A stretch of DNA of 64,000 nt, taken from Micromonospora sp. DSM 45708 (GTDB lineage: Bacteria > Actinomycetota > Actinomycetes > Mycobacteriales > Micromonosporaceae). The position numbers were made by a program, and so were the translations under genes. The stretch covers positions 3,782,001 through 3,846,000 of the forward strand of contig NZ_CP154796.1 in the NCBI RefSeq assembly GCF_039566955.1. Direction: 5' to 3'. Shown here in pieces: positions 16,477 to 26,105 of the stretch (position 1 is its first letter; each line of letters begins with the position of its first letter). A model generated the notes under the pieces. That model saw only the letters and a program-made list of their open reading frames with translations. It made no database searches and was not told the origin of the DNA.

Positions 16477-19047
16477 TCAGTAGCGGGCGCTGACGGTGAC
16501 GCCCGAGCAGGATGCCTTCCCGTACAGGCTGAGGAAGTGGTATCCGGCGGGCGGGCTGGTGACGGTCAACGACTCGGCATTGCCGGCACCGGTCGAGGAT
16601 CGGGTGTAGTTGCTGGTCGTCGCCCAGCTCGAAGGGCTGTAGTAGAGATCGCAGTCGCCGCTGCCGCCGGCCGCGCTGATGGTCAGGCTGGACACGCCCG
16701 ACGGCAGGTAGACGTAGAGGTGGTCGTAGTTGCCGGCGGTCGCGGCGCGACCGCTGCGCTGACAGTTGCGGTCGAGCATCCGGGTGTCCGTGCCGGAGCA
16801 CTCCGGCAGGCTGCTCCCACCGCCGGAGGTGACCGCCACCGTCTGGGTGGTCGTCCCGCTCGCGCCCTGGTTGTCGGTGACCGTCAGCGAGACGGTGTAG
16901 CTGCCGGCCGCGGCGTACGTCTTGCGCGGGTTCGTCGCCGTCGAGGTGGTGCCGTCGCCGAAGCTCCACCTCCGCGTGGCGACGCTGCCGTCGCTGTCGG
17001 TGGACCGGTCGGTGAAGGTCGCGGTGAGCCCGCTGGTGGTCGCCGTGAACGCGGCCGACGGCGGCTGGTTGGTGGGGGGTGGGGTGGTGCCACCGCAGTC
17101 GCCGGCCGCGCAGCGGGTCAGCCAGGCGGAGAAGTCCGCGTCGTAACGCGTACCGACGGTGCTGGTCAGGTAGGTACGCGCGGCGCTGTAGGCGCCCGAT
17201 CGGTAGTGGCCGAGGACGGTCGTCAGGTCCGACCGGTGTGACTGGAGCATGTAGCGGACGGCAAGGTAGCCCCAGTTGTAGACGCGTGTCTGGTCATGGC
17301 TGTACGTGGTGTCGAACAACGTGCGCAGTGAGTAGGTGCGGTAGCCGGCCTGGGTCAGCGCGTCGGTGTAGGTGACGTTGCGGTACGAGTAGGAGACGTA
17401 CTCGGCGAAGCCCTCGATCCACCAGATGGTCGGGGTGGTGACGTTGGCGCTGAAGTCGCCGTACATGTCGTACCGGCCGTCGAGGTAGTGGGTGTACTCG
17501 TGGTTGAGGTTCCAGATCTGGAAGGTCGGCCGGACCCACTCCGCCTCGTAGGCGATGAAGCGGGCCTGGTTGTTCGGATCCGAGGGGTTCCCCTCCAGGT
17601 ACATGCCACCGTTGTTGGTGTCGATGCCGTACATCGCGCCGGCGTAGGTCTGGTAGTCGGTGCTGGAGTCGAAGACGACGACCTCGATGTCGGAGTTGAC
17701 GTCGCCGGACACCGGGCCGCCGTCGGACACGATGCTGTGGAAGTAGGCGTCCTGGCCCTTGAGGCTGTTGCACGACTGGCTGAGCTGGGCGGCGGTCATC
17801 TCCTGGGCCAGGATGCGGATCGAGGCGCCGCAGGCGTAGTCGACCGTCAGCACCGAGGCGGTCAGTTGCTGTGCCAGGTTGCACGTGGAGTAGTAGGAGC
17901 AGTTGGCCGCGTCGTAGTACTGGGTCATCTCCGCCACGCCCACCCAGAGCGGCGCGGTCGGCCCGGTGATTCTGCTGCGCGAGAGCAGGCCCGACGCCAT
18001 GGGGCGCACCGTGGCCCGCAGTGGGGCCTCCTGGAGGAAGCGGGCGAGTTCCCGGCCCGCGTTCGAGGTCAGGTAGCTGTTCTCGGTCCCCAGCAGGTCC
18101 AGGTGTCCGTTGGCGAAGGCGTACAGGTTGTTCAACACCGTGGGGTCGGCCTGCACCGCCGAGACGAACGCGGGAACCTGGTGGCCGCGGAACAGCACGG
18201 TGTAGACGTTGTTCACCGCGCCGCGCATGTACGACGAGGTGAGGTACGCGGAGGTGAAGCCGGTCAGCAGCCGGTTGACGACGTAGAGGTAGCGGGCGTT
18301 CTCCTGGGCGCTGTCGATGAGGGTCACCGCCTCCGCCAGCGTCTCGCCGTTGGCGTCGGTGACGTCCCAGGCGTGCGACGAGGCGAAGAAGGCGTCCAGA
18401 CCGGACCGGATCGCGGTCTGCAGACTCGGCCCGTAGGTCCCCACGCTGGTGTCGTACCACTGCACGTAGTAGCCGGCCCGCAGGTACAGGACGAGCTGGG
18501 TCATGCCGGTGGAGGAGTTGCCGGGGTAGCCGGCGGCGCCGTCGCGGACCGCGTAGGCGACGCTGACCATCTGCGCCTCGCGGAAGGCGTTGTAGGCGTC
18601 GGTCCCGGTGAGGCTGAACAGGCTGTTGACGCAGTCGACGGTGGCCGCCTTGATCTGGCTCACCAGCGCGGATCCGGTGCGACTGGTGAAGTCGGCCGCG
18701 TTGCACGCGGCGGCGGTCGTACGGGAGTTGTCCGACGGTCGCGTGCGACGCGGCGGGGATACCGGCCGGTCGTAGTCGGCCCGGGTGGCGTCCTTCGCCG
18801 CCGGCTGCGGGGCCCGCTTGTGCGCCGGAAGCGGTCGGCTGCTCACGTGGTCGTTGAGGTGGCCGCCGCGGACGGCGGCTTCGGAGGCCGCCGGAGGCAC
18901 GGCGTCGGCCCGGGCGGACTGGCGTGCGGACGGTGGGGTCACGGGGCTGGCGACGGCTGGTGGCGCCGCCATGCCGCAGGCGAGTGTCAGCGCGATGACG
19001 GCGCCGCTCATCCTGGTCATGCTCCGACGCATCGACGTTCTGGACAC
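16477..19047 (-). CDS. Secreted M9-type collagenase with PKD and pre-peptidase C-terminal domains
   Basis: The 856-aa product has a signal peptide (RRSMTRMSGAVIALTLACGM, cleavage near AVAS), an Arg/Pro-rich propeptide, and the activator and peptidase domains of the Vibrio/Clostridium collagenase family. The zinc site is NLNHEYTHYLDG (H516, E517, H520) with the third ligand in WWIEGFAEYVSY near residue 544. A PKD domain follows (FTDRSTDSDGS, RWSFGDGTTS, YTVSLTVTDNQG, about 670-745), then a PPC domain (about 760-856, GDCDLYYSPSSWA). These C-terminal modules usually bind collagen fibrils. It should cut native or denatured collagen outside the cell. Start is GTG 19047 behind GAGGAG. Its position next to LysR and a complete Hyp catabolic operon supports collagen-derived Hyp use. 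Confidence 0.9.
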   Translation of the reverse strand: MSRTSMRRSMTRMSGAVIALTLACGMAAPPAVASPVTPPSARQSARADAVPPAASEAAVRGGHLNDHVSSRPLPAHKRAPQPAAKDATRADYDRPVSPPRRTRPSDNSRTTAAACNAADFTSRTGSALVSQIKAATVDCVNSLFSLTGTDAYNAFREAQMVSVAYAVRDGAAGYPGNSSTGMTQLVLYLRAGYYVQWYDTSVGTYGPSLQTAIRSGLDAFFASSHAWDVTDANGETLAEAVTLIDSAQENARYLYVVNRLLTGFTSAYLTSSYMRGAVNNVYTVLFRGHQVPAFVSAVQADPTVLNNLYAFANGHLDLLGTENSYLTSNAGRELARFLQEAPLRATVRPMASGLLSRSRITGPTAPLWVGVAEMTQYYDAANCSYYSTCNLAQQLTASVLTVDYACGASIRILAQEMTAAQLSQSCNSLKGQDAYFHSIVSDGGPVSGDVNSDIEVVVFDSSTDYQTYAGAMYGIDTNNGGMYLEGNPSDPNNQARFIAYEAEWVRPTFQIWNLNHEYTHYLDGRYDMYGDFSANVTTPTIWWIEGFAEYVSYSYRNVTYTDALTQAGYRTYSLRTLFDTTYSHDQTRVYNWGYLAVRYMLQSHRSDLTTVLGHYRSGAYSAARTYLTSTVGTRYDADFSAWLTRCAAGDCGGTTPPPTNQPPSAAFTATTSGLTATFTDRSTDSDGSVATRRWSFGDGTTSTATNPRKTYAAAGSYTVSLTVTDNQGASGTTTQTVAVTSGGGSSLPECSGTDTRMLDRNCQRSGRAATAGNYDHLYVYLPSGVSSLTISAAGGSGDCDLYYSPSSWATTSNYTRSSTGAGNAESLTVTSPPAGYHFLSLYGKASCSGVTVSARY

Positions 19048-19270
19048 GCACTCTCCTCAGGGGGGTTCGAGCGGGCGTGCGATCCACCAACGGAACTAGA
19101 TCTGTCGATGGATGCCTGGGTGTCGGACGCTAATCAGGCCCGTTTCGCGGCCACAACGCCCCCACAGTCCCCGGTCAGGTTGGCGCGAGCGCGGCTTACC
19201 GGAGGCTTTGGCCCGGCACGAAGTCCGCGGCAGCCGTCGGAACGATCACCGAACGCTATGGGGGCGCGCT

Positions 19271-20056
19271 ATGCATCCCGACCGGCTGCTCATGTCATCG
19301 TTCGAGAAATTCATCGATGCGACACCGGACGGCAAAGACATGGCCAACATTCTGCTGATCGACGAGGACGCCGTGTACCGGCGTTCGCTCAGGGAACATC
19401 TGGCTCGGTACGGACACGTCGTCGCCGACCTCGCGTTGCGCGAGATCGGACGAGCGCTGTCGGACCTGGTCTGCCACACCCATCAGCGGCCGGATGTCGT
19501 ACTGCTGGATCCCTTCCTGCCGTCGGTCGACGGCCTGCTGCTGATGCGGTTGCTGTGCCTCAGCTCGGGTCGCCCGGTGGTGGTCCTCTCGGTCGGCGGC
19601 CGTGACGACCAGATCGTGCAGGCGTTGCGCGCCGGAGCGGACAGCTACCTGCCGAAGCCGTGCCCGGCACCGGTGGTGGACGCCTGCGTCGCGGCCCTGC
19701 TCCGCCGCATCCCGGCCGCCCCGCCGCCGACCCCGACCGTGGTGGGCGAACTCCGCGTCGACGTGGCCGAACGCAGCGCCACCGTCGCCGGGGAACCCCT
19801 CGTGCTCACCCGAACCGAGTTCGACCTGCTCGCCTGCCTCGCCGAGCATCCCGGCCGCGTCGTGCCGCGGTCGCAGCTACGCACCAGGGTCGGACACGGC
19901 GCCGTCTCCTCGGCCAGCTCCATCGACGTCCTGGTACACAGGCTGCGCCGCAAGCTCGGCGAACAGGGATCGGGCGTACGCTATCTCCACACTCTCCGCG
20001 GCAAGGGGATCGCACTTCACGCGGCCGGCGCAGGAGATGCCCTGGAAGGGCGCTGA
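19271..20056 (+). CDS. OmpR-type response regulator (no adjacent kinase)
   Basis: From ATG 19271 this is 261 aa; ATG 19340 (MANILLIDED) is an equally credible start and would give about 238 aa. The receiver domain shows the acidic pair in LIDEDAV, the phosphorylatable Asp in VVLLDPFLPSVDG, Ser in VVVLSVGG and Lys in YLPKPCP. The C-terminus is an OmpR/PhoB winged helix (LVLTRTEFDLLACLAEHPGR, SSIDVLVHRLRRKLG, LHTLRGKGIAL). No histidine kinase is encoded nearby, so it is an orphan regulator. It is divergent from the collagenase, so it might regulate that gene, but this is inference from position. Confidence 0.85.
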   Translation: MHPDRLLMSSFEKFIDATPDGKDMANILLIDEDAVYRRSLREHLARYGHVVADLALREIGRALSDLVCHTHQRPDVVLLDPFLPSVDGLLLMRLLCLSSGRPVVVLSVGGRDDQIVQALRAGADSYLPKPCPAPVVDACVAALLRRIPAAPPPTPTVVGELRVDVAERSATVAGEPLVLTRTEFDLLACLAEHPGRVVPRSQLRTRVGHGAVSSASSIDVLVHRLRRKLGEQGSGVRYLHTLRGKGIALHAAGAGDALEGR

Positions 20057-20149
20057 CACCGGTCCGTTCGATCTGCTCGATCGCGTCGACGATCTCGGGA
20101 GTGCGGCACGGGGGTGCCGTCGGTGTCCACATCCTCCGCGTCGAGGCGA

Positions 20150-20196
20150 GCGCCGCTTGCGCCGAGCCACCAGCCGTTGCTCGGCGCAAGCGGCGC
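20150..20196. terminator. Bidirectional terminator between convergent genes
   Basis: Arms GCGCCGCTTGCGCCGAGC (20150-20167) and GCTCGGCGCAAGCGGCGC (20179-20196) are perfectly complementary over 18 bp with an 11-nt loop. The hairpin sits between the stop codons of the converging response regulator and DJ-1/PfpI genes and is followed by CGTTTCCCG. A smaller hairpin, CGGCAC-GGG-GTGCCG type, lies at about 20104-20119. Confidence 0.8.
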
Positions 20197-20229
20197 CGTT
20201 TCCCGTTGGCGGGATACCCCGCCACCGGG

Positions 20230-20811
20230 TCAGGCCGTCGCCACCTGGCGGACGTGTGTGCCCTCGGTGAACTCCTCGACCATCTTGGCGCAGAAGGCCG
20301 GCAGGTCGCTGGGGCTGCGGCTGGTGACCAGGCCGTTGTCGACCTGCACCTGTTGGTCCACCCAGTTCCCGCCCGCGTTGCGGATGTCGGTGCGCAGGCT
20401 GGGGAACGAGGTGACGGTCCGGCCGTCGACCATCCCGGTCTCGACCAACGACCAGGGGCCGTGGCAGATCGCCGCCACCGGTTTCTGTTGCTGGAAGAAC
20501 GCCCGGACGAAGTCCATCGCCTGCGGGTTCATCCGGAGCCGGTCGGGGTTGACCGTCCCGCCCGGCAGCAGCAGGGCGTCGTAGTCGGCCGCGTCGGCCT
20601 CGTTCACGGTCCGGTCCACCCGGTAGCGGTTGGCCGGATTGATGTCCTGGTTCATCGACTGGATCTCGCCGGATTCCAACGAGATCAGATGCACCTCGGC
20701 CCCCGCCTGCTCGGCGGCGGCCCGGGACTGGGTGTACTCCACGTCCTCCACCCCGTCGGCGGCGAGGCAGGCGACTCGCTTGCCGGTCAGTGGCTGCTGG
20801 CGCTGCGCCAT
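20230..20811 (-). CDS. DJ-1/PfpI family protein (type 1 glutamine amidotransferase-like)
   Basis: From ATG 20811 the product is 193 aa; the frame is open further upstream but only as low-complexity sequence. It has the PfpI fold: KRVACLAADGVEDVEYTQSR with the conserved Glu, YDALLLPGGTVNPDRLR, and the nucleophile elbow AAICHGPWSLVETG. Members act as deglycases, chaperones or peptidases in stress protection. It ends near the bidirectional terminator and is divergent from an aldo/keto reductase, so the 246-bp region at 20812-21057 should hold both promoters. A shared carbonyl-detoxification role for the pair is plausible but unproven. Confidence 0.87.
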   Translation of the reverse strand: MAQRQQPLTGKRVACLAADGVEDVEYTQSRAAAEQAGAEVHLISLESGEIQSMNQDINPANRYRVDRTVNEADAADYDALLLPGGTVNPDRLRMNPQAMDFVRAFFQQQKPVAAICHGPWSLVETGMVDGRTVTSFPSLRTDIRNAGGNWVDQQVQVDNGLVTSRSPSDLPAFCAKMVEEFTEGTHVRQVATA

Positions 20812-21057
20812 CTCTGCGGTCTCCCTTCGCGGGCGCCACCCCGTCGGCGGCGCGGCGTTCGCTCGCGGCCGCCTTCCCGGTGCTGGCACCGGCAAACAAC
20901 AGGCCGGCGAACGCCGATCGAGGGCGGACAGCCCGGCCACCTGCCCGCCGTGCGACGAGGGCCTGGGCACGGACAGGTCGCGCCACCCGGGTGTGCTGCC
21001 CGTCGCAACGGGTAAGGCAGACAGCCCACTGGAACCCAGACCATCGGAAAGGTCGAC

Positions 21058-21900
<843 letters not shown>

Positions 21901-22020
21901 CACCTGCCACCGGCTGTTCAGGTCCACCTCCCGCCCCGGCCCGGCGGCGAACGCTCATCCGGACGCGGCCCGCACCGGGCGCTTACCTTCCCCGTACAGT
22001 CGCCGGCTAGCGTCGTCCGC

Positions 22021-23322
22021 ATGACGGAACGGGAAGCGGTGGCGCACCTGCTGCGCCGGGCGACCTTCGGGCCGACCGCGGAGGAGGTGGACGCCGCCGA
22101 GCGGGCCGGGTTCGCCGCGACGCTCGACCGGTTGCTCGCCCCCGAGGGCGCGGACCGGGGCGCGACCGCGACGCCCACCCCCGCGCTGGGCGCCGATCCC
22201 GCCGCGCAGCCACGCAAGGACGCCAGCCGGGAGCAGCGCCAGCAGGTCAACCGCAAACGCCGGGAGCAGGTCACCGCGCTCACCGGCTGGTGGCTGGAGC
22301 GGATGATCGCCGCCGAGCATCAGGCCGAGGAGAAGCTGGTCTTCTTCTGGCACGGGCACTGGGCGACAAGCGTGCAGAAGGTCCGCTCCGCCCCGCTGAT
22401 GCTGCGCCAACTGGAGACCCTGCGCCGCCACGGCCGGGGGCCGCTCGGGCCGCTGGTCGACGCGATGCTGCGAGACCCGGCGCTGATCCTGTGGCTCGAC
22501 GGACAGAAGAACAGCCGCCGGTCGCCGAACGAGAACCTGGCGCGGGAGTCCATGGAGCTGTTCACCCTCGGCATCGGCAGCGGCTACACCGAGGCCGACG
22601 TCAAGGAGGGGGCCCGGGCACTGACCGGCTGGACGGTGGACCGGTCCACCGGCGTCGCCCGCTTCGAGCCCCGCCGGCACGACCCCGGTCCGAAGACCAT
22701 CCTCGGCCAGCAGGCTGCCTTCGACACCGGCTCGTACGCGAAGCTGCTCGCCGGACGTCCCGAAGCCGCGCGGTTCGTCGCGGGCCGGCTCTGGTTCCGT
22801 TACGCCGGGACGCACGCTCCCGCGCCGGCCGACCTCGCCGGCCCGGACACGGTCGGCACGCTGCGGCGGATCTTCACCGCCCCGGCCTTCGCGCAGACCC
22901 GCGACACGCTGGTCAAGCAGCCCGTCGAGTGGCTGGTCGGCGCGGCCCGACAGCTCGGCGTACGGCCGTCCGCGCTGCCCGAGCAGGGCCGGCGGCGCAT
23001 TCTGGCCGGGCTGAACGCGCTGGACCAGGTGCCGCTGCGCCCGCCGAGCGTCGGCGGCTGGCCGGCCGGCGCCGCCTGGCTCACCACCTCGTCGTTGCAG
23101 GCCAGGACGCGGGTGGCGGACCTGCTGGCGCAGGCAGCCGCGCCGGCCGTGCTGGCCCGGCTGGACGCCGCGCCGGCCGCCGGTCGCGCCGACGCGCTGG
23201 CCCGGCTGCTGGTCGTCGACGCGTGGAGCGACCGCACCCGCGCGGCCCTCACGCCGCTCGCCGGGCAGCCGCGGAAGCTGCTGACGGCCGGCCTGGTCAG
23301 CCCCGAGTACGCGGTCAGTTGA
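22021..23322 (+). CDS. DUF1800 domain protein
   Basis: The 433-aa protein matches the DUF1800 family: an N-terminal AHLLRRATFGPTAEEVDAAE, the central FFWHGHWATSVQKV, NENLARESMELFTLGIGSGY and WTVDRSTGVARFEPRRHD segments, and a C-terminal helical part ending in LVSPEYAVS. The biochemical role is unknown. Members are nearly always paired with a DUF1501 gene, as here 13 bp downstream. No signal peptide is seen. TACAGT at 21995-22000 is a possible -10 box and there is no clear Shine-Dalgarno, so the transcript may be short-leadered. Confidence 0.87.
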   Translation: MTEREAVAHLLRRATFGPTAEEVDAAERAGFAATLDRLLAPEGADRGATATPTPALGADPAAQPRKDASREQRQQVNRKRREQVTALTGWWLERMIAAEHQAEEKLVFFWHGHWATSVQKVRSAPLMLRQLETLRRHGRGPLGPLVDAMLRDPALILWLDGQKNSRRSPNENLARESMELFTLGIGSGYTEADVKEGARALTGWTVDRSTGVARFEPRRHDPGPKTILGQQAAFDTGSYAKLLAGRPEAARFVAGRLWFRYAGTHAPAPADLAGPDTVGTLRRIFTAPAFAQTRDTLVKQPVEWLVGAARQLGVRPSALPEQGRRRILAGLNALDQVPLRPPSVGGWPAGAAWLTTSSLQARTRVADLLAQAAAPAVLARLDAAPAAGRADALARLLVVDAWSDRTRAALTPLAGQPRKLLTAGLVSPEYAVS

Positions 23323-23335
23323 GAGGAGCGATTCC

Positions 23336-24576
23336 GTGGACGTCCTGACCCGACGACGGTTCCTGGTGGCCAGCGGGGTGGTCGGCGCGACCGCTCTGGC
23401 CGGCGTGCCGCCGCTCTCCGCCTCACCGACCTGCTCGCCACCGCCGGCGACCGGGACCCCCAGGCCCGCACCCTGGTCCTGGTCACGCTCTACGGCGGCA
23501 ACGACGGCCTGAACACCGTCATCCCGTACGCCGATCCGGCCTATCGTGACGCGCGACCCGAGCTGGCCCACCCGGCGGAGGACGTGTTGAAGCTGGACGA
23601 CCAGTTCGGCCTGAACCCGGCGTTGGCCGGCCTGCACCGGGCGTACGGCACCGGCCAGCTCGCGGTGGTCCGCGGGGTGGGCTACCCGAAGCCGGACCGC
23701 AGCCACTTCCGGTCGATGGACATCTGGCACACCGCGCAGCCGGACCGGCCCGGTACCACCGGCTGGCTCGGCCGCTGGCTGGACCGCGCCGGCGCCGACC
23801 CCCGGCTGGCCGTCTCGTTCGAGTCGGCGCTGCCCCCGTTGCTCGCCGGCGAGCGCGGCGCGGGCGCCTCGGTGCCGGTGGGCGAGCGGCAGATGGCCGC
23901 CGGGCTGCCCGCGTCGACGCTGGCCGCGCTGGGCGCCGCCGCGCCGGGGGAATCCCCGGCCCGGGCCCGCGCGGCGGCATGTTTCACGGATCTGCGCTCC
24001 GTCGACGAGATGATCCGCACGGTCCGCGAGGCACCGGACGACGACGGCCAGGACGACGACGGCGAGAGCACCCCGGCCACCGCCACCGGCGGCGCCCGAG
24101 CCTCGCTGGACGCGCAGCTCGACCTGGTCGCGCGGTGCGTCGAGGCCGGCGTGTCGACCCGGGTCTTCTCCGTCTCCCTCGGCGGGTTCGACACGCACGC
24201 CGACGAGAAGCAACTCCAGCAGGTGCTGCTCGGAATGCTGGACACGGCACTGAGCCGCTTCCACACCCGGATGGCGGGCTCCGAAGCCGGCCGCAAGGTG
24301 GTCACGGCGGTCTACTCGGAGTTCGGCCGTCGGGTCGCCGCCAACGGCTCGGACGGCACCGACCACGGCACCGCCTCGAACATGCTGCTGCTCGGCGCGC
24401 CGGTGAGCGGCGGTCTGTACGGCGAGCCGCCCAGCCTCACCGACCTCGACGACGGTGACCTGAAGTTCCACACCGACTTCCGTGACGTCTACGCGACGCT
24501 GCTCACCGACGTCCTCGACACCGACCCGGGCGCGGTCCTCGCCGGGTGGAAGGGCCGGCTCACCGGCGTGCTCTGA
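23336..24576 (+). CDS. DUF1501 (sulfatase-like) protein with a frameshift near the N-terminus
   Basis: GTG 23336, behind GAGGAG, begins MDVLTRRRFLVASGVVGATA, a twin-arginine signal. That frame is lost between about 23404 and 23422, and the homologous protein continues one frame over from LTDLLATAGDRDPQART at 23422 to the stop at 24576. The body shows LVLVTLYGGNDGLNTVIPYA, GVGYPKPDRSHFRSMDIW and VYSEFGRRVAANGSDGTDHG, the DUF1501 pattern with its metal-binding Asp/His residues. About 410 aa would result after frame repair. It is either a true pseudogene or a one-base sequence error; there is no in-frame start before 23584 that would retain the domain. It pairs with the DUF1800 gene. Confidence 0.8.
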
Positions 24577-24582
24577 GCCCCT

Positions 24583-24599
24583 GCCCGGGACCCCCGGGC
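24583..24599 (+). terminator. Short stem-loop after the DUF1501 gene
   Basis: GCCCGGG (24583-24589), loop ACC and CCCGGGC (24593-24599) form a 7-bp GC stem 7 bp after the stop codon, followed by CCTCCCCTC. Confidence 0.5.
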
Positions 24600-24741
24600 C
24601 CTCCCCTCATCCACGGTCCGCGGCGGAGTCCCGCCGACAGCGGTGGGAGGAGCTGACCGACGCGAGGCGGGGTGCGAGGTCCCGGCCGGCGGGCCCCAGA
24701 ACGGGCGAAATCCGCGATCGAGGCCTCCGCGGACGCCTTGA

Positions 24742-24755
24742 CGAAAACCTTTTCG
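24742..24755. promoter_or_regulatory. CGAAAA-CC-TTTTCG palindrome upstream of the CBM2 metalloprotease
   Basis: CGAAAACCTTTTCG is a perfect 6-bp inverted repeat around CC, 98 bp before the metalloprotease start. The same core recurs at 27552-27566 and 28241-28258 and, with mismatches, at 27479-27492. It resembles the CGAAA-TTTCG class of operators seen before xylan-degradation genes in actinomycetes and is a likely LacI-family site; the local LacI protein is the obvious candidate. Confidence 0.6.
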
Positions 24756-24853
24756 GCAGCGATGGTGGTCGATGCATCGCTGGTGCGAACCTGTTTCGAG
24801 CATCCCGGCGTGGCGGTCGGCCGGAGCCGCCACGCCGGCCGAGAGGAGAACCC

Positions 24854-26089
24854 ATGGCTTCATCGAGAAGCGGCGTACGGCTGGCGGTCGCCCTGACCGC
24901 CACGCTGGCCGCCACCGCCGGCGCGGCCCTCGTGGTCACCGGAGCGCAGGCCGCCCCGGCCGGTTGCCGCGTCGACTACCGGGTGACCAGCCAGTGGTCG
25001 GGCGGCTTCGGCGCCGACGTGACGGTCACCAACCTCGGCGACCCGGTCAACGGCTGGACGCTTGTCTGGTCCTACCCGGCCGGGCAGACGGTCTCGCAGG
25101 CGTGGAACGCGAGCGTCAGCCAGAGCGGCAGCCGGGTGACCGCGACGAACGCCGCCTACAACGGGTCCCTGGGCACCGGCGCCGCGGCGTCGTTCGGCTT
25201 CAACGGCGCCTTCACCGGGTCCAACCCGGCGCCCACCTCGTTCACCCTGAACGGCACGACGTGCACCGGTACGCCGAGCACCCCGACCCCGACCACGCCG
25301 GCACCCACCCCCACCTCCGGCCCCACCACGCCACCCCCCACCTCCGGCTGGAGCCCGCCGACGAACCTGGTCGGCCCGCTCAACCAGGTGTGGCAGCACG
25401 TGGAGCAGACCTACAACAACGGCAACCCGCTCGGCTTCCGCAACTACGGGTGGGACCAGCTCTTCGCGAACCGGGGCGCGATCAACTACTGCGTCCGGTG
25501 GGACTCGTCGGCCACCGTGACGGCCGCCCAACGCGACCAGGTCCAGGCCGCCCTGGCCCGCCAGTACAAGAAGTGGATGAACGTGATGGCCGGCCACAAC
25601 GGCTTCCCCTACAGCGACGTGCCGGTGAAGGTGGTCGGCTGGGCGGTGCGGGACCGCAACCAGTTGCAGTGGTCGGACAACTCGGTCGACATCTACGTCA
25701 ACAACATCCGGGAGAACGCGCCGCAGTGCAGCGAGCCGTGCGGCCGGTACTTCAACCAGAACGGCCAGTACCCGAACTGTCCGGGTGGCGCCACCCACCA
25801 CTACGACCACTCGCTCTGGCTGACCGACGGATTCGGCGGCGGTGCCGGCGGCGACTGGGGTCAACGCGTCGGTCGCGAGTACTTCATGGGCAACCTCGGC
25901 AGCGACAACATCCGCATCCTGCTGCACGAGACCGGCCACACCTACGGCCTCGACGACTTCTACGACTGGGATCCGCTGCCGGGCCAGGGCTTCATCATGA
26001 AGGCCGGCAGCGCCACCACGATCACCGAGTTCGACATCTGGATGCTGCGCGACTGGTGGCGGCACCTCAAGAGCCGATACGGCTACTGA
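24854..26089 (+). CDS. Secreted zinc metalloprotease with N-terminal CBM2 domain
   Basis: The 411-aa product has a signal peptide (GVRLAVALTATLAATAGAAL, cleavage near AQA-AP), a family 2 carbohydrate-binding module (about residues 38-140, CRVDYRVTSQWSGGFGADVT to FTLNGTTCTG, bounded by Cys), a Pro/Thr linker and a protease domain (about 175-411). The zinc motif ILLHETGHTYGLDDFYDWDP (H358, E359, H362) is a HExxH site with a downstream Asp as in metzincin-like peptidases; several Cys suggest disulphides. CBM2 would hold the protease on cellulose or chitin, an unusual pairing. ATG 24854 follows GAGAGGAGAA. The upstream palindrome suggests co-regulation with sugar-polymer genes. Confidence 0.88.
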   Translation: MASSRSGVRLAVALTATLAATAGAALVVTGAQAAPAGCRVDYRVTSQWSGGFGADVTVTNLGDPVNGWTLVWSYPAGQTVSQAWNASVSQSGSRVTATNAAYNGSLGTGAAASFGFNGAFTGSNPAPTSFTLNGTTCTGTPSTPTPTTPAPTPTSGPTTPPPTSGWSPPTNLVGPLNQVWQHVEQTYNNGNPLGFRNYGWDQLFANRGAINYCVRWDSSATVTAAQRDQVQAALARQYKKWMNVMAGHNGFPYSDVPVKVVGWAVRDRNQLQWSDNSVDIYVNNIRENAPQCSEPCGRYFNQNGQYPNCPGGATHHYDHSLWLTDGFGGGAGGDWGQRVGREYFMGNLGSDNIRILLHETGHTYGLDDFYDWDPLPGQGFIMKAGSATTITEFDIWMLRDWWRHLKSRYGY

Positions 26090-26105
26090 CGGAGGAGGTC
26101 AGCCG

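Noticed and set aside
17488..19605. A 705-codon forward frame through the collagenase
   Set aside because: Shadow of the collagenase third-position GC bias; repetitive Val/Gly/Arg composition and no motifs.
21955..24471. An 838-codon reverse-strand frame
   Set aside because: Antisense to the DUF1800 and DUF1501 genes, which have clear family signatures.
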